From the NCBI GenBank assembly GCA_027623315.1, contig JAQBYD010000033.1:1-43245 (forward strand): a stretch of DNA of 43,245 nucleotides. The letters run 5' to 3'. Of this stretch, positions 7,988-16,115 are shown one piece after another; positions within the stretch are counted from its first letter, which is position 1; each line of letters begins with the position of its first letter. Source of the stretch: Verrucomicrobiota bacterium. Its GTDB lineage: Bacteria > Verrucomicrobiota > Kiritimatiellia > CAJWTS01. The position numbers were made by a program, and so were the translations under genes. The notes under the pieces were generated by a model, which ran no database searches, was not told the origin of the DNA, and was given only the letters and a program-made list of their open reading frames with translations.

Positions 7988-9303
7988 TCGTACCGTCCAC
8001 CAGGCTTCTGATCTGGACGCTGATTGCGCTCCCGTTTACCGTAACCGCCGCGGTTTCGCCCGCTGCGCTGATCCTCTCGATCACCGTTCTGATGCTGTTC
8101 GTCGGAATCGCCGCGGTCGATGCCGTAACGGGTCTCCGCCGGATCCGCCTGGTTGAGGCCGCCTTTCCGGAAACGATACGAATGTCCAAGGACCGGGCGG
8201 GCGTGATTCCGATTCTGTTGACCTGCCGGCAGGGACCCCACGCGGCGATCCGCATTGGCATACCACTCCCGGAAGGGATCGAATCCGACAAGGAGGCCCT
8301 GCTCATCGATGCCCCCGACCATGCCGACCTCTCGCGCGTCGACTGGGCCTGCGTGCCGCGATCACGAGGCGCATTCACAGTGGACCAGATCTTCCTTGAG
8401 GTCTCGACTCGCCTCGGGCTCTGGGACGCTCGCCGAACGTGCGCCTCGCGCGTCGATATCCGGGTATACCCAAACCTGATGGGAGAGAGGCGGCGACTGG
8501 CATCCCTTTTCCTCAATCGCGGCGTGTTCGGGATCCATGCGCAGCGGCGTATCGGGCAGGGACGCGATTTCGAGCAACTTCGAGAGTACCAGGCAGGGGA
8601 CGGCTACGAGGACATCCACTGGAAGGCAACCGCGCGACACGGAAAGCCCTATACCAAAATCTATCAGATCGAGCGGACCCAGGAAGTCTACGTCTTGATT
8701 GATTCCTCTCGCCTCAGCGCACGCCAGATCGGCAAGGATACGGCCCTGGACCGCTACGTCACCTCGGCCCTGGTGCTCGGGCTTGCCGCCGAACAGCACG
8801 GAGACCTGTTCGGGCTGCTAACCTTCAGCGACCGAATTGATCGATTCATGCGTGCCCGATCCGGCAAGGCCCATTACGCTGCGTGCCGGGACGGGCTCTA
8901 CACGCTCGCGACAGATCACGTGAGCCCGGATTTCGACGGCCTGTGCGCTTTCATTCGTACCCGCTTGCGTCGCCGTGCGCTGCTCATCGTTCTCACGGAT
9001 CTACTGGACCCCGTTCTGAGTGAGAGCTTCGTGCGTAATATGCGACTGATCAACCGTCAGCACCTGGTGCTCGTCAACTCGATTAAACGACCGCACGTGA
9101 ATGCCCTCTTCTCGGAACCGGTCGGAGACCAGACCGATGAGCTATATCAACGGCTATCCGGCCATGTGCAGTGGACGCAGCTGCGCGAGCTCAACCGAAC
9201 ACTGCACCACATGGGTATCGACATGTCCGAAGTGGATGACGAGCGCATGTCCTCTGAACTCATCGCGCAGTACATGAGCGTCAAGCAGCGGCAACTGATA
9301 TGA
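7984..9303 (+). CDS. DUF58 (VWA-like) membrane protein
   Basis: The protein has 439 residues. Two membrane helices in the first 50 residues (LLIWTLIALPFTVTAAV, then LILSITVLMLFVGIAAVDAV) are followed by an immunoglobulin-like segment and the DUF58 signature at about residues 200-216 (REYQAGDGYEDIHWKATARH). A von Willebrand factor A-like fold follows (VYVLIDSSRLSA, later LLIVLTDLLDP), though a complete MIDAS DxSxS is not obvious: the motif reads DSSRLS. DUF58 proteins are regular partners of MoxR ATPases. The ATGA overlap at both ends places it inside the operon, consistent with a membrane-bound complex with the MoxR, DUF4129 and DUF4350 proteins. Confidence 0.92.
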   Translation: MIVPSTRLLIWTLIALPFTVTAAVSPAALILSITVLMLFVGIAAVDAVTGLRRIRLVEAAFPETIRMSKDRAGVIPILLTCRQGPHAAIRIGIPLPEGIESDKEALLIDAPDHADLSRVDWACVPRSRGAFTVDQIFLEVSTRLGLWDARRTCASRVDIRVYPNLMGERRRLASLFLNRGVFGIHAQRRIGQGRDFEQLREYQAGDGYEDIHWKATARHGKPYTKIYQIERTQEVYVLIDSSRLSARQIGKDTALDRYVTSALVLGLAAEQHGDLFGLLTFSDRIDRFMRARSGKAHYAACRDGLYTLATDHVSPDFDGLCAFIRTRLRRRALLIVLTDLLDPVLSESFVRNMRLINRQHLVLVNSIKRPHVNALFSEPVGDQTDELYQRLSGHVQWTQLRELNRTLHHMGIDMSEVDDERMSSELIAQYMSVKQRQLI

Positions 9304-10331
9304 TCATCGACATCCAACAGTTCATTGCAAGCAGGCGTGCCACCTGGACCGAGTTCGAGGGACGACTCGAGAAACTAGAGTCCCGCGCGGCAGGCCGACT
9401 GAGCGTACGAGAGGTGATGCGCCTGCACTACCTGTATGAGCGCGTGTCCGCCGATCTCGCTGCCATGTCGACCTTCGCCGCCGAGCAGACCACGCGCGAG
9501 TACCTCGAGGCGTTGGTGGCGCGGGCCTACGGCGAGATTCACGAGACACGCGATAGGACCCACCGATTCGCCCCCCTGCGCTGGTTCCTCTGGACGTTCC
9601 CATGTACTTTCCGGCGTCAATGGCGCGCATTCCAACTGGCCGTGCTTCTCACGATCGTCGGCGCCGCGTTTGGCGGAATCGCGCTCTCCGTGGACCCCGA
9701 GGCCAAGTCCGTCATTCTTCCGTTCGATCATCTTCTTGGAGACCCGAGCGAGCGGGTCGAGCAGGAGGAAGGGGCGACCAATGATCGACTGCGCGGCTCC
9801 AAGATCCAGGGAGCGGCGTGGTATTGGACGCACAATACGCGCGTCTCCCTGACGACGATGGCACTCGGCTTCACGTGGGGAATCGGAACGATCATTCTGC
9901 TCTTCTATAACGGGGTCATTCTTGGCGCGGTTATCACCGACTACCTCCTCGCCGGGGAGGCACCCTTCCTGATCGGTTGGCTGCTGCCCCACGGAGCCGT
10001 GGAAATACCGGCCATTCTCGTGGCGGGCCAGGCTGGTCTCGTGTTGGCCGGTGCCCTGATCGGTTGGAAGACGTCCCGTACGTTGAGGGAGCGTATGCGG
10101 CAGATTTCCCCGGACCTGGTAACCCTCGTGTTCGGAGTCGCGCTGATGCTCTTCTGGGCAGGCATCATCGAATCCTTCATGTCTCAGTACCACGAACCCG
10201 TACTACCCTATTCCTTCAAGATCGCATTCGGGACAGTTGAACTTGCGCTCCTGTTCGTCTATCTCGGGATCTGCGGACGCAAGGCCCATCATCGCACCGC
10301 TGCAGGAGATGTGCACGATGCCGCCAGCTAG
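9300..10331 (+). CDS. SpoIIM-like (DUF95) membrane protein
   Basis: The protein has 343 residues and its ATG overlaps the DUF58 stop. The N-terminal 100 residues are soluble and charged (FIASRRATWTEFEGRLEKLE, a typical opening of this family). Helices then begin at about 115 (FQLAVLLTIVGAAFGGIAL), and the family-typical segment HNTRVSLTTMALGFTWGIGT is followed by several more helices and ILVAGQAGLVLAGALIGW. In spore-formers the relative SpoIIM acts in the engulfment machinery. Outside them, as here, it is a member of the MoxR/DUF58/RDD clusters and says nothing about sporulation. Its role here is probably envelope remodelling or a membrane scaffold, by context only. Confidence 0.88.
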   Translation: MIIDIQQFIASRRATWTEFEGRLEKLESRAAGRLSVREVMRLHYLYERVSADLAAMSTFAAEQTTREYLEALVARAYGEIHETRDRTHRFAPLRWFLWTFPCTFRRQWRAFQLAVLLTIVGAAFGGIALSVDPEAKSVILPFDHLLGDPSERVEQEEGATNDRLRGSKIQGAAWYWTHNTRVSLTTMALGFTWGIGTIILLFYNGVILGAVITDYLLAGEAPFLIGWLLPHGAVEIPAILVAGQAGLVLAGALIGWKTSRTLRERMRQISPDLVTLVFGVALMLFWAGIIESFMSQYHEPVLPYSFKIAFGTVELALLFVYLGICGRKAHHRTAAGDVHDAAS

Positions 10332-11076
10332 AACCAACACGATGCTCATTCGGACACCGGAAGGCGTCACGTTCCCGCTGCATCTTGCCGACCCGGTGAC
10401 ACGCTGCCTGGCCTGGTTGATCGACCATTTCTGCATCCTCGCGCTGGCATGGATCATCGGATTCGCGGCCTCCATGCTACGATGGATCTCCTACGATCTT
10501 TCCGGCGCCGTTACGATTGCTCTCTATTTCTGTGGAAGCATCGGCTATCCCATCGTCGCCGAGTGGTTCTGGCGCGGTCAAACGATCGGAAAACGGATAT
10601 TTCGTCTACGCGTGGTCGATGAGGATGGACTCCGCCTGAAGTTCAGCCAGATCGTGATTCGCAATCTGCTTCGATTCGTGGATTCGCTCCCCTCGTTCTA
10701 CCTCGTCGGCGGCGTAGCAACGCTGCTCAACTCGCGCGCCCAGCGACTGGGAGATATCGCCGCCAACACGATCGTGATACGACATGCACAACCCATCGTC
10801 CCGGACCTGGACCAACTGTTACCGGGGAAGTTCAACTCGTTCCGCGGTTACCCTCACCTGGTGGCTCGCCTTCGCCAGGGCGTCTCTCCCGAGGAGGCAG
10901 GTATCGCACTGCGTGCCCTGATGCGCCGTGAGAACCTGGATCCAGAGGCGCGACTGGAGCTCTTCGCGCAACTGACAGGCCATTTCGCGGAACTCGCGGC
11001 GTTCCCCCCCGAGTGCACGGATGGCATCAGCGACGAGCAGTATGTGCGTAACGTGGTGGATGTGCTGTTCCGATAG
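10318..11076 (+). CDS. RDD-family membrane protein
   Basis: The protein has 252 residues from the ATG at 10318, which has GGAG at 10305-10308 as ribosome binding site; the gene overlaps the previous one by 14 bp. The RDD family pattern is present: an Arg near the first helix (RCLAWLIDHFCILALAW), Asp in that helix, and the later QTIGKRIFRLRVVDEDGLRL motif, with NSRAQRLGDIAANTIVIR. Two to three membrane helices are followed by a soluble C-terminal region of about 90 residues. RDD proteins are poorly characterised and some act in ion homeostasis. It closes the cluster: the next gene lies 165 bp away and I see no strong terminator hairpin in that gap. Confidence 0.88.
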   Translation: MPPARTNTMLIRTPEGVTFPLHLADPVTRCLAWLIDHFCILALAWIIGFAASMLRWISYDLSGAVTIALYFCGSIGYPIVAEWFWRGQTIGKRIFRLRVVDEDGLRLKFSQIVIRNLLRFVDSLPSFYLVGGVATLLNSRAQRLGDIAANTIVIRHAQPIVPDLDQLLPGKFNSFRGYPHLVARLRQGVSPEEAGIALRALMRRENLDPEARLELFAQLTGHFAELAAFPPECTDGISDEQYVRNVVDVLFR

Positions 11077-11241
11077 GTCTCGGCAGACGATCGGCAGGAG
11101 GCCAAAAGTCGACGCGGCCCGACGCCGCTTGGACCGTTCTCGCGCCGCTCCCTCGAGATGACGTTCTATCCCTTGAAGTCGCAGCCCATCTCCCTTACGC
11201 TTATGGTCCGAGGACAGCCTGAGGGGAAATTCTAGAAAATT

Positions 11242-12264
11242 ATGAAAGCAGCGGTAGTAGAAGCGGCGGGCCACCTCGCGATCAGAGATCTTCCTGAGCC
11301 TACGCCTGGCGACTACGACGTGTTGTGCGAGATCCTGTACGGCTCCGTCTGTTCGGGTACCGACCGCCACATTGTGGCCGGCACATGCCCCTATAGCGGC
11401 CCCTTTCCCACCATTCTGGGTCACGAAAGCATTGGTCGAGCCGTCAAGTGCGGTCCCAAGGTCCGCTACATCGAACCCGGCGATTTGATTACGCGGGTGG
11501 GAACACCTGCCGTGGGCGACTGTTCTTCGACGTGGGGCGGATTCGCCGAATTCGGAATAGCGCAAGACTACCGCGCGGCCCGGGACGATGAAGTTCCGGC
11601 GGCGCGATGGGCCGAGGGCAGGCGCAACCAGGTTCTCCCCGACGGCATGGACCCCGCTGTGGCTACGCTATTTATCACCTGGCGCGAGACCCTGAGCTAC
11701 TCGAATCGGATCGGGTTCGGCGAAGGACGCAACATACTCGTCGTCGGTTCCGGAGGTAATGGCCTTGCGTTCGTCGCCCACGCGACCAACGCAAATGCCC
11801 GTCAACGCGTCATGATCGGATCCCCCCGGCGAAAAGAGATCGCCCTGCGCGCGGGCGTCTCACACTTCATCGACTACAAGAGCACGACGCTCGCGAAAGA
11901 GATCAGCGCCGTGGCACCGGGCGGGTACGACATTGTGATCGACTCACTCGGGCGCAAGGGCAGCGGCGACTTCTGCGTTAGCATGATCACGGAACACGGC
12001 GTCCTCGGTGTTTACGGACTGGATGACCACGCGGAGTACACCGTGTCGCCGAATAAGACGGAGACAACATTCTCGATATACGGCGGTCATTACGATGAAC
12101 CGGAGACGCATAACCAGGTCCTACAACTCTACCAGGACGGGGAGCTAGACCCGTCCATCTGGCTGGACCCAAACGCCGCGTTTTCGCTTGCCGAGTTGGA
12201 CCGCGCGATCGAAGCCGCCGAATCGGGTACCCAGGTTAAACCCCTGGTCAAGATCCGCGGGTAA
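11242..12264 (+). CDS. Zinc-type MDR dehydrogenase (glucose/sorbitol dehydrogenase-like)
   Basis: A 340-residue medium-chain dehydrogenase/reductase. The catalytic zinc ligands appear in place: Cys in GSVCSGTDRH (about residue 37) and His-Glu in LGHES (about 73-74). The nucleotide-binding Rossmann motif is VVGSGGNGLAF, a variant of GxGxxG. The structural-zinc lobe with four closely spaced cysteines is not visible, so this is a one-zinc subtype. A YDIVIDSLGRKG segment matches the family. The substrate cannot be read from the sequence; sugar or polyol oxidation is likely. GAGGGG about 20 nt upstream and ATGAAAGCAG at the start support the chosen start. It is convergent with the Top6A-like gene (stops 7 bp apart). 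Confidence 0.85.
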   Translation: MKAAVVEAAGHLAIRDLPEPTPGDYDVLCEILYGSVCSGTDRHIVAGTCPYSGPFPTILGHESIGRAVKCGPKVRYIEPGDLITRVGTPAVGDCSSTWGGFAEFGIAQDYRAARDDEVPAARWAEGRRNQVLPDGMDPAVATLFITWRETLSYSNRIGFGEGRNILVVGSGGNGLAFVAHATNANARQRVMIGSPRRKEIALRAGVSHFIDYKSTTLAKEISAVAPGGYDIVIDSLGRKGSGDFCVSMITEHGVLGVYGLDDHAEYTVSPNKTETTFSIYGGHYDEPETHNQVLQLYQDGELDPSIWLDPNAAFSLAELDRAIEAAESGTQVKPLVKIRG

Positions 12265-12270
12265 GTTGAC

Positions 12271-13416
12271 TCAGGGCAGAAACTTCTTCTTCTTGAGCTT
12301 CTCGGGAAGGTAGGTCTCGAGCACGTAATTGAGCCCGTGCTTGGCGAAAGCCTGCTGCTCGATACGGACGCCCATTTTTAGCATATCCTTGAGCGCCTGC
12401 TGCCACTCCTTATGGTGCTTGATGAACGGGTCGTTCTTGAGCGCGTCGTTGGCGCGCTTGATATCGGCCGCCTCGAGCGGATGCGTCGCATCATGCAGGT
12501 TGTACTGGTCGATATCCCCGGGGGTTACACCGAGGAACTGCGCCTGAGGCACGCAGAAGAACTGATTGATGTGCGCTGCCTGCCCCGAGCCGACCTTCAA
12601 GGTTCGGTAGATATTACAATAGCCGTACGGATCCCCATCGGTAAAGACCAGTACCGGGAGTTTCTGATCGTCCGCAAGGCGCCGAACGAACCGGCGACAC
12701 GCGCGTGTCGGCACTCCGCTCATCGAGATAAGCACACAGCTTGCCGTATCGTAGTACTGGTGATGCACAAGGCGCTGAAAGAGCGACGAGGTCTCTACGA
12801 CCAGGATGAACTTCGCCTTGCACTCGAATCGCAGATGCTCGACTCGCGAGGGGATGCTCCACGCGCCCGACCCCAGCTTGGCGCAGTTGATCTGCACCTC
12901 TTCGCCGCTCACGGGATTGCGATCAATCACGACGAGGGAGCCCGCCACATCGCCGCCGCGCTCCTCCGGAATGTACCCGAGTTGCTCCCGGTTGACGCCA
13001 ACCAGGGCCTCCATATCGTCGAGCAGTGAATCGCTCTCGGGTTGATGATCGAATCGGCACTCACCCCAGCTCTTACTGTTGTAATAGATCTCGCGTTTAC
13101 CCGCGATATCGTTCTTGTCCAGCAGATCATTCTTGGTCGTCGCGAGCAGGCGCATCGACTGCGCGAAGGTCTTCACGGTGTTATAGGAGAGGGTACGCGT
13201 TGAGATCTTCCCCAGGATCTCGAAGTGTCCCTTGCGAGGATTGTATTTTACGTTCGAGAGCGAACGTATGGGGAACTTAAGATTCGGCTTGCGATGTTTT
13301 TTTACGATCTCGGTGTAGACGCGCTCACCAATCGACTCGATCAACCGCGACGCTTTCTCCTTCTCCGCATCGGAGACCGCCTTCTTCCGTGCGGTGGCTT
13401 TTTTCTTCTTCGCCAT
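12271..13416 (-). CDS. top6A: DNA topoisomerase VI subunit A-like protein (Spo11/Top6A family)
   Basis: A 381-residue protein with the full Top6A architecture. The N-terminus is very lysine-rich. The winged-helix domain carries KREIYYNSKSWGE at residues 108-119, where the second Tyr (112) matches the catalytic tyrosine of archaeal Top6A. The Toprim domain has FILVVETSS (Glu208) and VFTDGDPYG (Asp260, Asp262) as metal ligands. Length and motif order match archaeal Top6A. In archaea the ATPase subunit Top6B is encoded next door; here no GHKL ATPase gene lies in the whole window. The upstream neighbour on the same strand is a DUF362 gene only 15 bp away, so the two are probably co-transcribed. 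The family cuts both strands of DNA through a tyrosyl link; activity without Top6B is uncertain. Confidence 0.9.
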   Translation of the reverse strand: MAKKKKATARKKAVSDAEKEKASRLIESIGERVYTEIVKKHRKPNLKFPIRSLSNVKYNPRKGHFEILGKISTRTLSYNTVKTFAQSMRLLATTKNDLLDKNDIAGKREIYYNSKSWGECRFDHQPESDSLLDDMEALVGVNREQLGYIPEERGGDVAGSLVVIDRNPVSGEEVQINCAKLGSGAWSIPSRVEHLRFECKAKFILVVETSSLFQRLVHHQYYDTASCVLISMSGVPTRACRRFVRRLADDQKLPVLVFTDGDPYGYCNIYRTLKVGSGQAAHINQFFCVPQAQFLGVTPGDIDQYNLHDATHPLEAADIKRANDALKNDPFIKHHKEWQQALKDMLKMGVRIEQQAFAKHGLNYVLETYLPEKLKKKKFLP

Positions 13417-13431
13417 GCGTCGTGCTGACTC

Positions 13432-14730
13432 CTATTCGGCAGGGGCAACCTTTCGAGACGATCGCCGGCGTCGCGCCGCGAACTCAGGCGCCTCCCTCAT
13501 ACAGGTGCCGAGTATGCGCAGCGAACGCATGAAGAGCTTCATGCTGTCCTGTTTTAACTTGAGCGGGGCATCGCCCACGTCATCCCACCCCTTCGTCTCG
13601 AGATCGTCCGGATCGATCGCCTTCTCTTCCCAGTTGTTGAACAGGCGTCCCCACTCGCTGGTGAGGATATCCCGGATGATTCGTTGATGCGTCGGATACC
13701 AGAAGCTGTCGTGATAGAGCACACTGGCCATATAGGCCCAGGGAGCGAGCACCGTTTTGAGTGACCACTCGACTGGTTTTTTGAGCGGCCCCCAGTAGAT
13801 CTTGTGCTGCATTCGGCTCGCGAAAGTCATCTTTTTGAAGGGGCCCACAAAGTGCCAGTTCTCATCCGCGGCATCAACATCGCCCACGATCTCGATCTCG
13901 CGCGGATCCCCGCATCCCAGGCCGAGCTCATGCGCCAACCTCACGAACTTGATATCCTTGAGCGGATCCATGCCCATCAGCTTTGCCGCGACGGCGTCAA
14001 TGGCCACCTGGTCGGATGAAGCAAGCAATACGTTCTTCACATGCGGGATCATGCAGCGCGGCCCCGGACCGTCGCCCACGAAGGTGCCATCCATGACGGC
14101 GAAGACTCCGCGATGTATCTTTTTCTGGATCATTAAGAGGTCAACCAGGGTCTCGTGAATTACCGGGTGCGTCCAGTGCCGCCGCTCGTTGAGCAATCCA
14201 CCGAACGCATTCTTCATGGCACCCGTGGTCGTCGTAAAGATGTGGGTTTTCACCGTGGGCAGATGAATGATATTCTCCCCGATGAAGCGTTTCGGGATCA
14301 TGAACCCGTCAGGGAAGACCTCGTTGAGACACAGGAACTTATCGGCGAGGTCTCCGACCGCCTCGCGCACGTCGATCCACTCCTCGCCTTCATAGAGGTG
14401 CACGTTGCGAAGCCCGTGGGCGTCGGTTACATCGACCTGCTTGTTCTCCCTCTCGCCGAGATGCGCGTCGATGACGACGGTACGATTGTGACAGGCATGC
14501 AGCAGGTCCATCGAGTATCCATCGCGTTTCATCGCGCGGATCACGCCGTCGAGCTGCCAGGGAGTCGTCGAGGAGCCGGGGAAGAAAAAGTGCCAGCTGA
14601 TGTTGATCTTCAGGCCCGTGTCCGCATCCTTTGTGACCGTCTCCTGGTAGTCCGCGAGGTTCATCAGGCGGTGGTAATCATCGAGGACCGTGGCCGGTGT
14701 GGTGCGGCATATGGCGACTTTCGATTTCAT
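13432..14730 (-). CDS. DUF362 domain protein
   Basis: A 432-residue protein. The DUF362 core is recognisable: NIIHLPTVKTHIFTTTTGAM followed by KNAFGG, then VFAVMDGTFVGDGPGPR, and VAIDAVAAKLMGMDPLKDI. DUF362 proteins often carry ferredoxin domains, but no CxxCxxC cluster is seen here, so this is the cluster-free form. The C-terminal 120 residues (PVEWSLKTVLAPWAYMASVL onward) are an extra tryptophan-rich region, ending in a basic RRRRSSRK tail. The start ATG at 14728-14730 is preceded by an A/T-rich TATAAATA that could belong to a promoter. The function of the family is unknown. It lies 15 bp upstream of the Top6A-like gene and probably shares its transcript. Confidence 0.85.
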   Translation of the reverse strand: MKSKVAICRTTPATVLDDYHRLMNLADYQETVTKDADTGLKINISWHFFFPGSSTTPWQLDGVIRAMKRDGYSMDLLHACHNRTVVIDAHLGERENKQVDVTDAHGLRNVHLYEGEEWIDVREAVGDLADKFLCLNEVFPDGFMIPKRFIGENIIHLPTVKTHIFTTTTGAMKNAFGGLLNERRHWTHPVIHETLVDLLMIQKKIHRGVFAVMDGTFVGDGPGPRCMIPHVKNVLLASSDQVAIDAVAAKLMGMDPLKDIKFVRLAHELGLGCGDPREIEIVGDVDAADENWHFVGPFKKMTFASRMQHKIYWGPLKKPVEWSLKTVLAPWAYMASVLYHDSFWYPTHQRIIRDILTSEWGRLFNNWEEKAIDPDDLETKGWDDVGDAPLKLKQDSMKLFMRSLRILGTCMREAPEFAARRRRSSRKVAPAE

Positions 14731-14775
14731 GGACGGTATTTATAGCAGGCGATTAGAGCCAAGGCTAGAGCAGAA

Positions 14776-14795
14776 GGTGCCGGGAACCGGGCACC
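14776..14795 (-). terminator. Possible terminator of the polysaccharide operon
   Basis: GGTGCC (14776-14781) and GGCACC (14790-14795) form a stem that can be lengthened with one bulge. Read on the minus strand it is followed by TTCTGCTCT. It lies about 60 bp beyond the stop of the last gene of the minus-strand operon. The T-rich tail is poor, so this is a weak call. Confidence 0.35.
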
Positions 14796-14854
14796 GCTGC
14801 CAGGGCCTGGCGTGCGGCACGCCTGACACCGACCACCCGCAACTTCCTGCATGA

Positions 14855-15475
14855 CTACGGCGAGGCGAGACTCTCGAGGAATTTTCTCTTGGCCAGCTCG
14901 ACGCCGTGGACCGCATCCTCGTAGTACGGCGATCGTTCGACCAGGAACAGCGATTGTTCGGCCTTGTCGAATTCCCCGGCACGCGCATAGAGCCTGGCCA
15001 TAATGGCGTGATTGTGCGGATGCCAATAATGCCAGTCGAGATACCGCTCCATCTCCGCAACCGCGCTGACGAGGTCTTCTCCAGCGAGCAGCGCCACTCG
15101 ACGCAGCCGAAGCGTGCGATCATAGTAATTGAGACGTAACCCTCGGTCGCACCAGTGCTGGGAGAGTTTCAGTAACGCCGCCGCTTCCTCGTGGGACTCC
15201 GCATCGAAGCTGGCATAGTAGGCCTTCTCAGAAATGTACTGCTGAACATAGAAGTTGAATGGGTATAGTTTCTCGGCGGTGCGACATAGTTTCAGCGCGA
15301 GTTCAAGGTTATCCTTACCCGCGCCGTATTTGGCCGCCCGATACGCACGTTGAGAAATCGTGGCGCATACGGAGTAGATCGTACCTGCGGCGCAGACGAC
15401 GAGAAGAACGAGCCCCACGAGGGATGCTTGCGCCGGGCTCAGACCGGAACGCCGCGATGACCGGGAACCCGGCAT
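14855..15475 (-). CDS. Membrane-anchored TPR-like small protein
   Basis: A 206-residue protein that I do not recognise by name. It has one N-terminal membrane helix (ASLVGLVLLVVCAAGTIYSV, about residues 18-37) and then an all-helical region with TPR-like spacing: LELALKLCRTAEKLYPFN, EEAAALLKLSQHWCDRGLRL, and YLDWHYWHPHNHAIMARLYA followed by RAGEFDKAEQSL. It is the last gene of the minus-strand operon with Wzz/kinase, Wza-like protein and coiled-coil protein, separated by only 4 bp from the one before. A role as periplasmic scaffold in polysaccharide or O-antigen ligase-type machinery is plausible (TPR segments follow Wzy-like proteins in related loci), but it is inference. Confidence 0.7.
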   Translation of the reverse strand: MPGSRSSRRSGLSPAQASLVGLVLLVVCAAGTIYSVCATISQRAYRAAKYGAGKDNLELALKLCRTAEKLYPFNFYVQQYISEKAYYASFDAESHEEAAALLKLSQHWCDRGLRLNYYDRTLRLRRVALLAGEDLVSAVAEMERYLDWHYWHPHNHAIMARLYARAGEFDKAEQSLFLVERSPYYEDAVHGVELAKRKFLESLASP

Positions 15476-15479
15476 GCGC

Positions 15480-16115
15480 TTACCGATTTCCGACCGGCGT
15501 CACCAGTGGAATCGTGACCGGTATTCCATCGATACGGCGGATGGTGTTGGTCTCGTCAATGGGCAGGAGAGACCCCTGCATCAGAAGCCAGCGCTTCTTT
15601 AGAATATCCGTTTGGATGCGACTCCTGGCTTCCAGCGCTTCGATCTTGCGAAGACTGCGCTTCACTTTCGCCAACGCCGATTTCTGACCGCGCACCGACT
15701 CGCTTGTCATGGCAAGCTTCGCGTGAGCTTGTGCCCGTTCGGCCTCGCGCGCCGCCTGGGTGTGCCAGCGGGTTATGTCCTCAACCGTATCGCGGCAATC
15801 TGCCAGGGCAGCATCCGCGGCCCGCTTGAGTTTCTGCGCCCGTTTGGCTGCGTCCTTGTCCGATACCCCGCGGGCCTCAACCATCACAAGAGCCGCATCC
15901 GTGTTCGCTGCGGTCGCGTTCTCGAGGGCTTTCAACGCGATCTCGTGGTACGTCTCGCAGGCCTGGGCGAGCGCCACACATTTCAGCCCGAGCGTCGCTG
16001 CCTGCTGTGCGAACTCTGCGGGCTTGGCTTCCTCGACGGCAGCGCGAGCCGCCATGCCGTTCGTGAGGGAGCCGCAGACGATCAACGCGCAGAGAACTCT
16101 CGCGATCAGTACCAT
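15480..16115 (-). CDS. Secreted coiled-coil protein of the polysaccharide operon
   Basis: A 211-residue protein with a clear N-terminal signal peptide (VLCALIVCGSLTNGMAARA). The mature part is almost entirely Ala/Lys/Glu-rich helix, with heptad-like runs between about residues 60 and 165, as in AKRAQKLKRAADAALADC and REAERAQAHAKLAM. The C-terminal 40 residues (SLLPIDETNTIRRIDGIPVT) are not helical. It overlaps the Wza-like gene by 10 bp and is followed after 4 bp by the TPR-like gene. I know of no named family; it may be a periplasmic spacer or partner of the export channel, by context. Confidence 0.7.
   Translation of the reverse strand: MVLIARVLCALIVCGSLTNGMAARAAVEEAKPAEFAQQAATLGLKCVALAQACETYHEIALKALENATAANTDAALVMVEARGVSDKDAAKRAQKLKRAADAALADCRDTVEDITRWHTQAAREAERAQAHAKLAMTSESVRGQKSALAKVKRSLRKIEALEARSRIQTDILKKRWLLMQGSLLPIDETNTIRRIDGIPVTIPLVTPVGNR

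Noticed and set aside
9300..10331. SpoIIM homologue as a sign of sporulation
   Set aside because: The family is common in non-sporulating bacteria within MoxR/RDD clusters, and no other sporulation gene is present.
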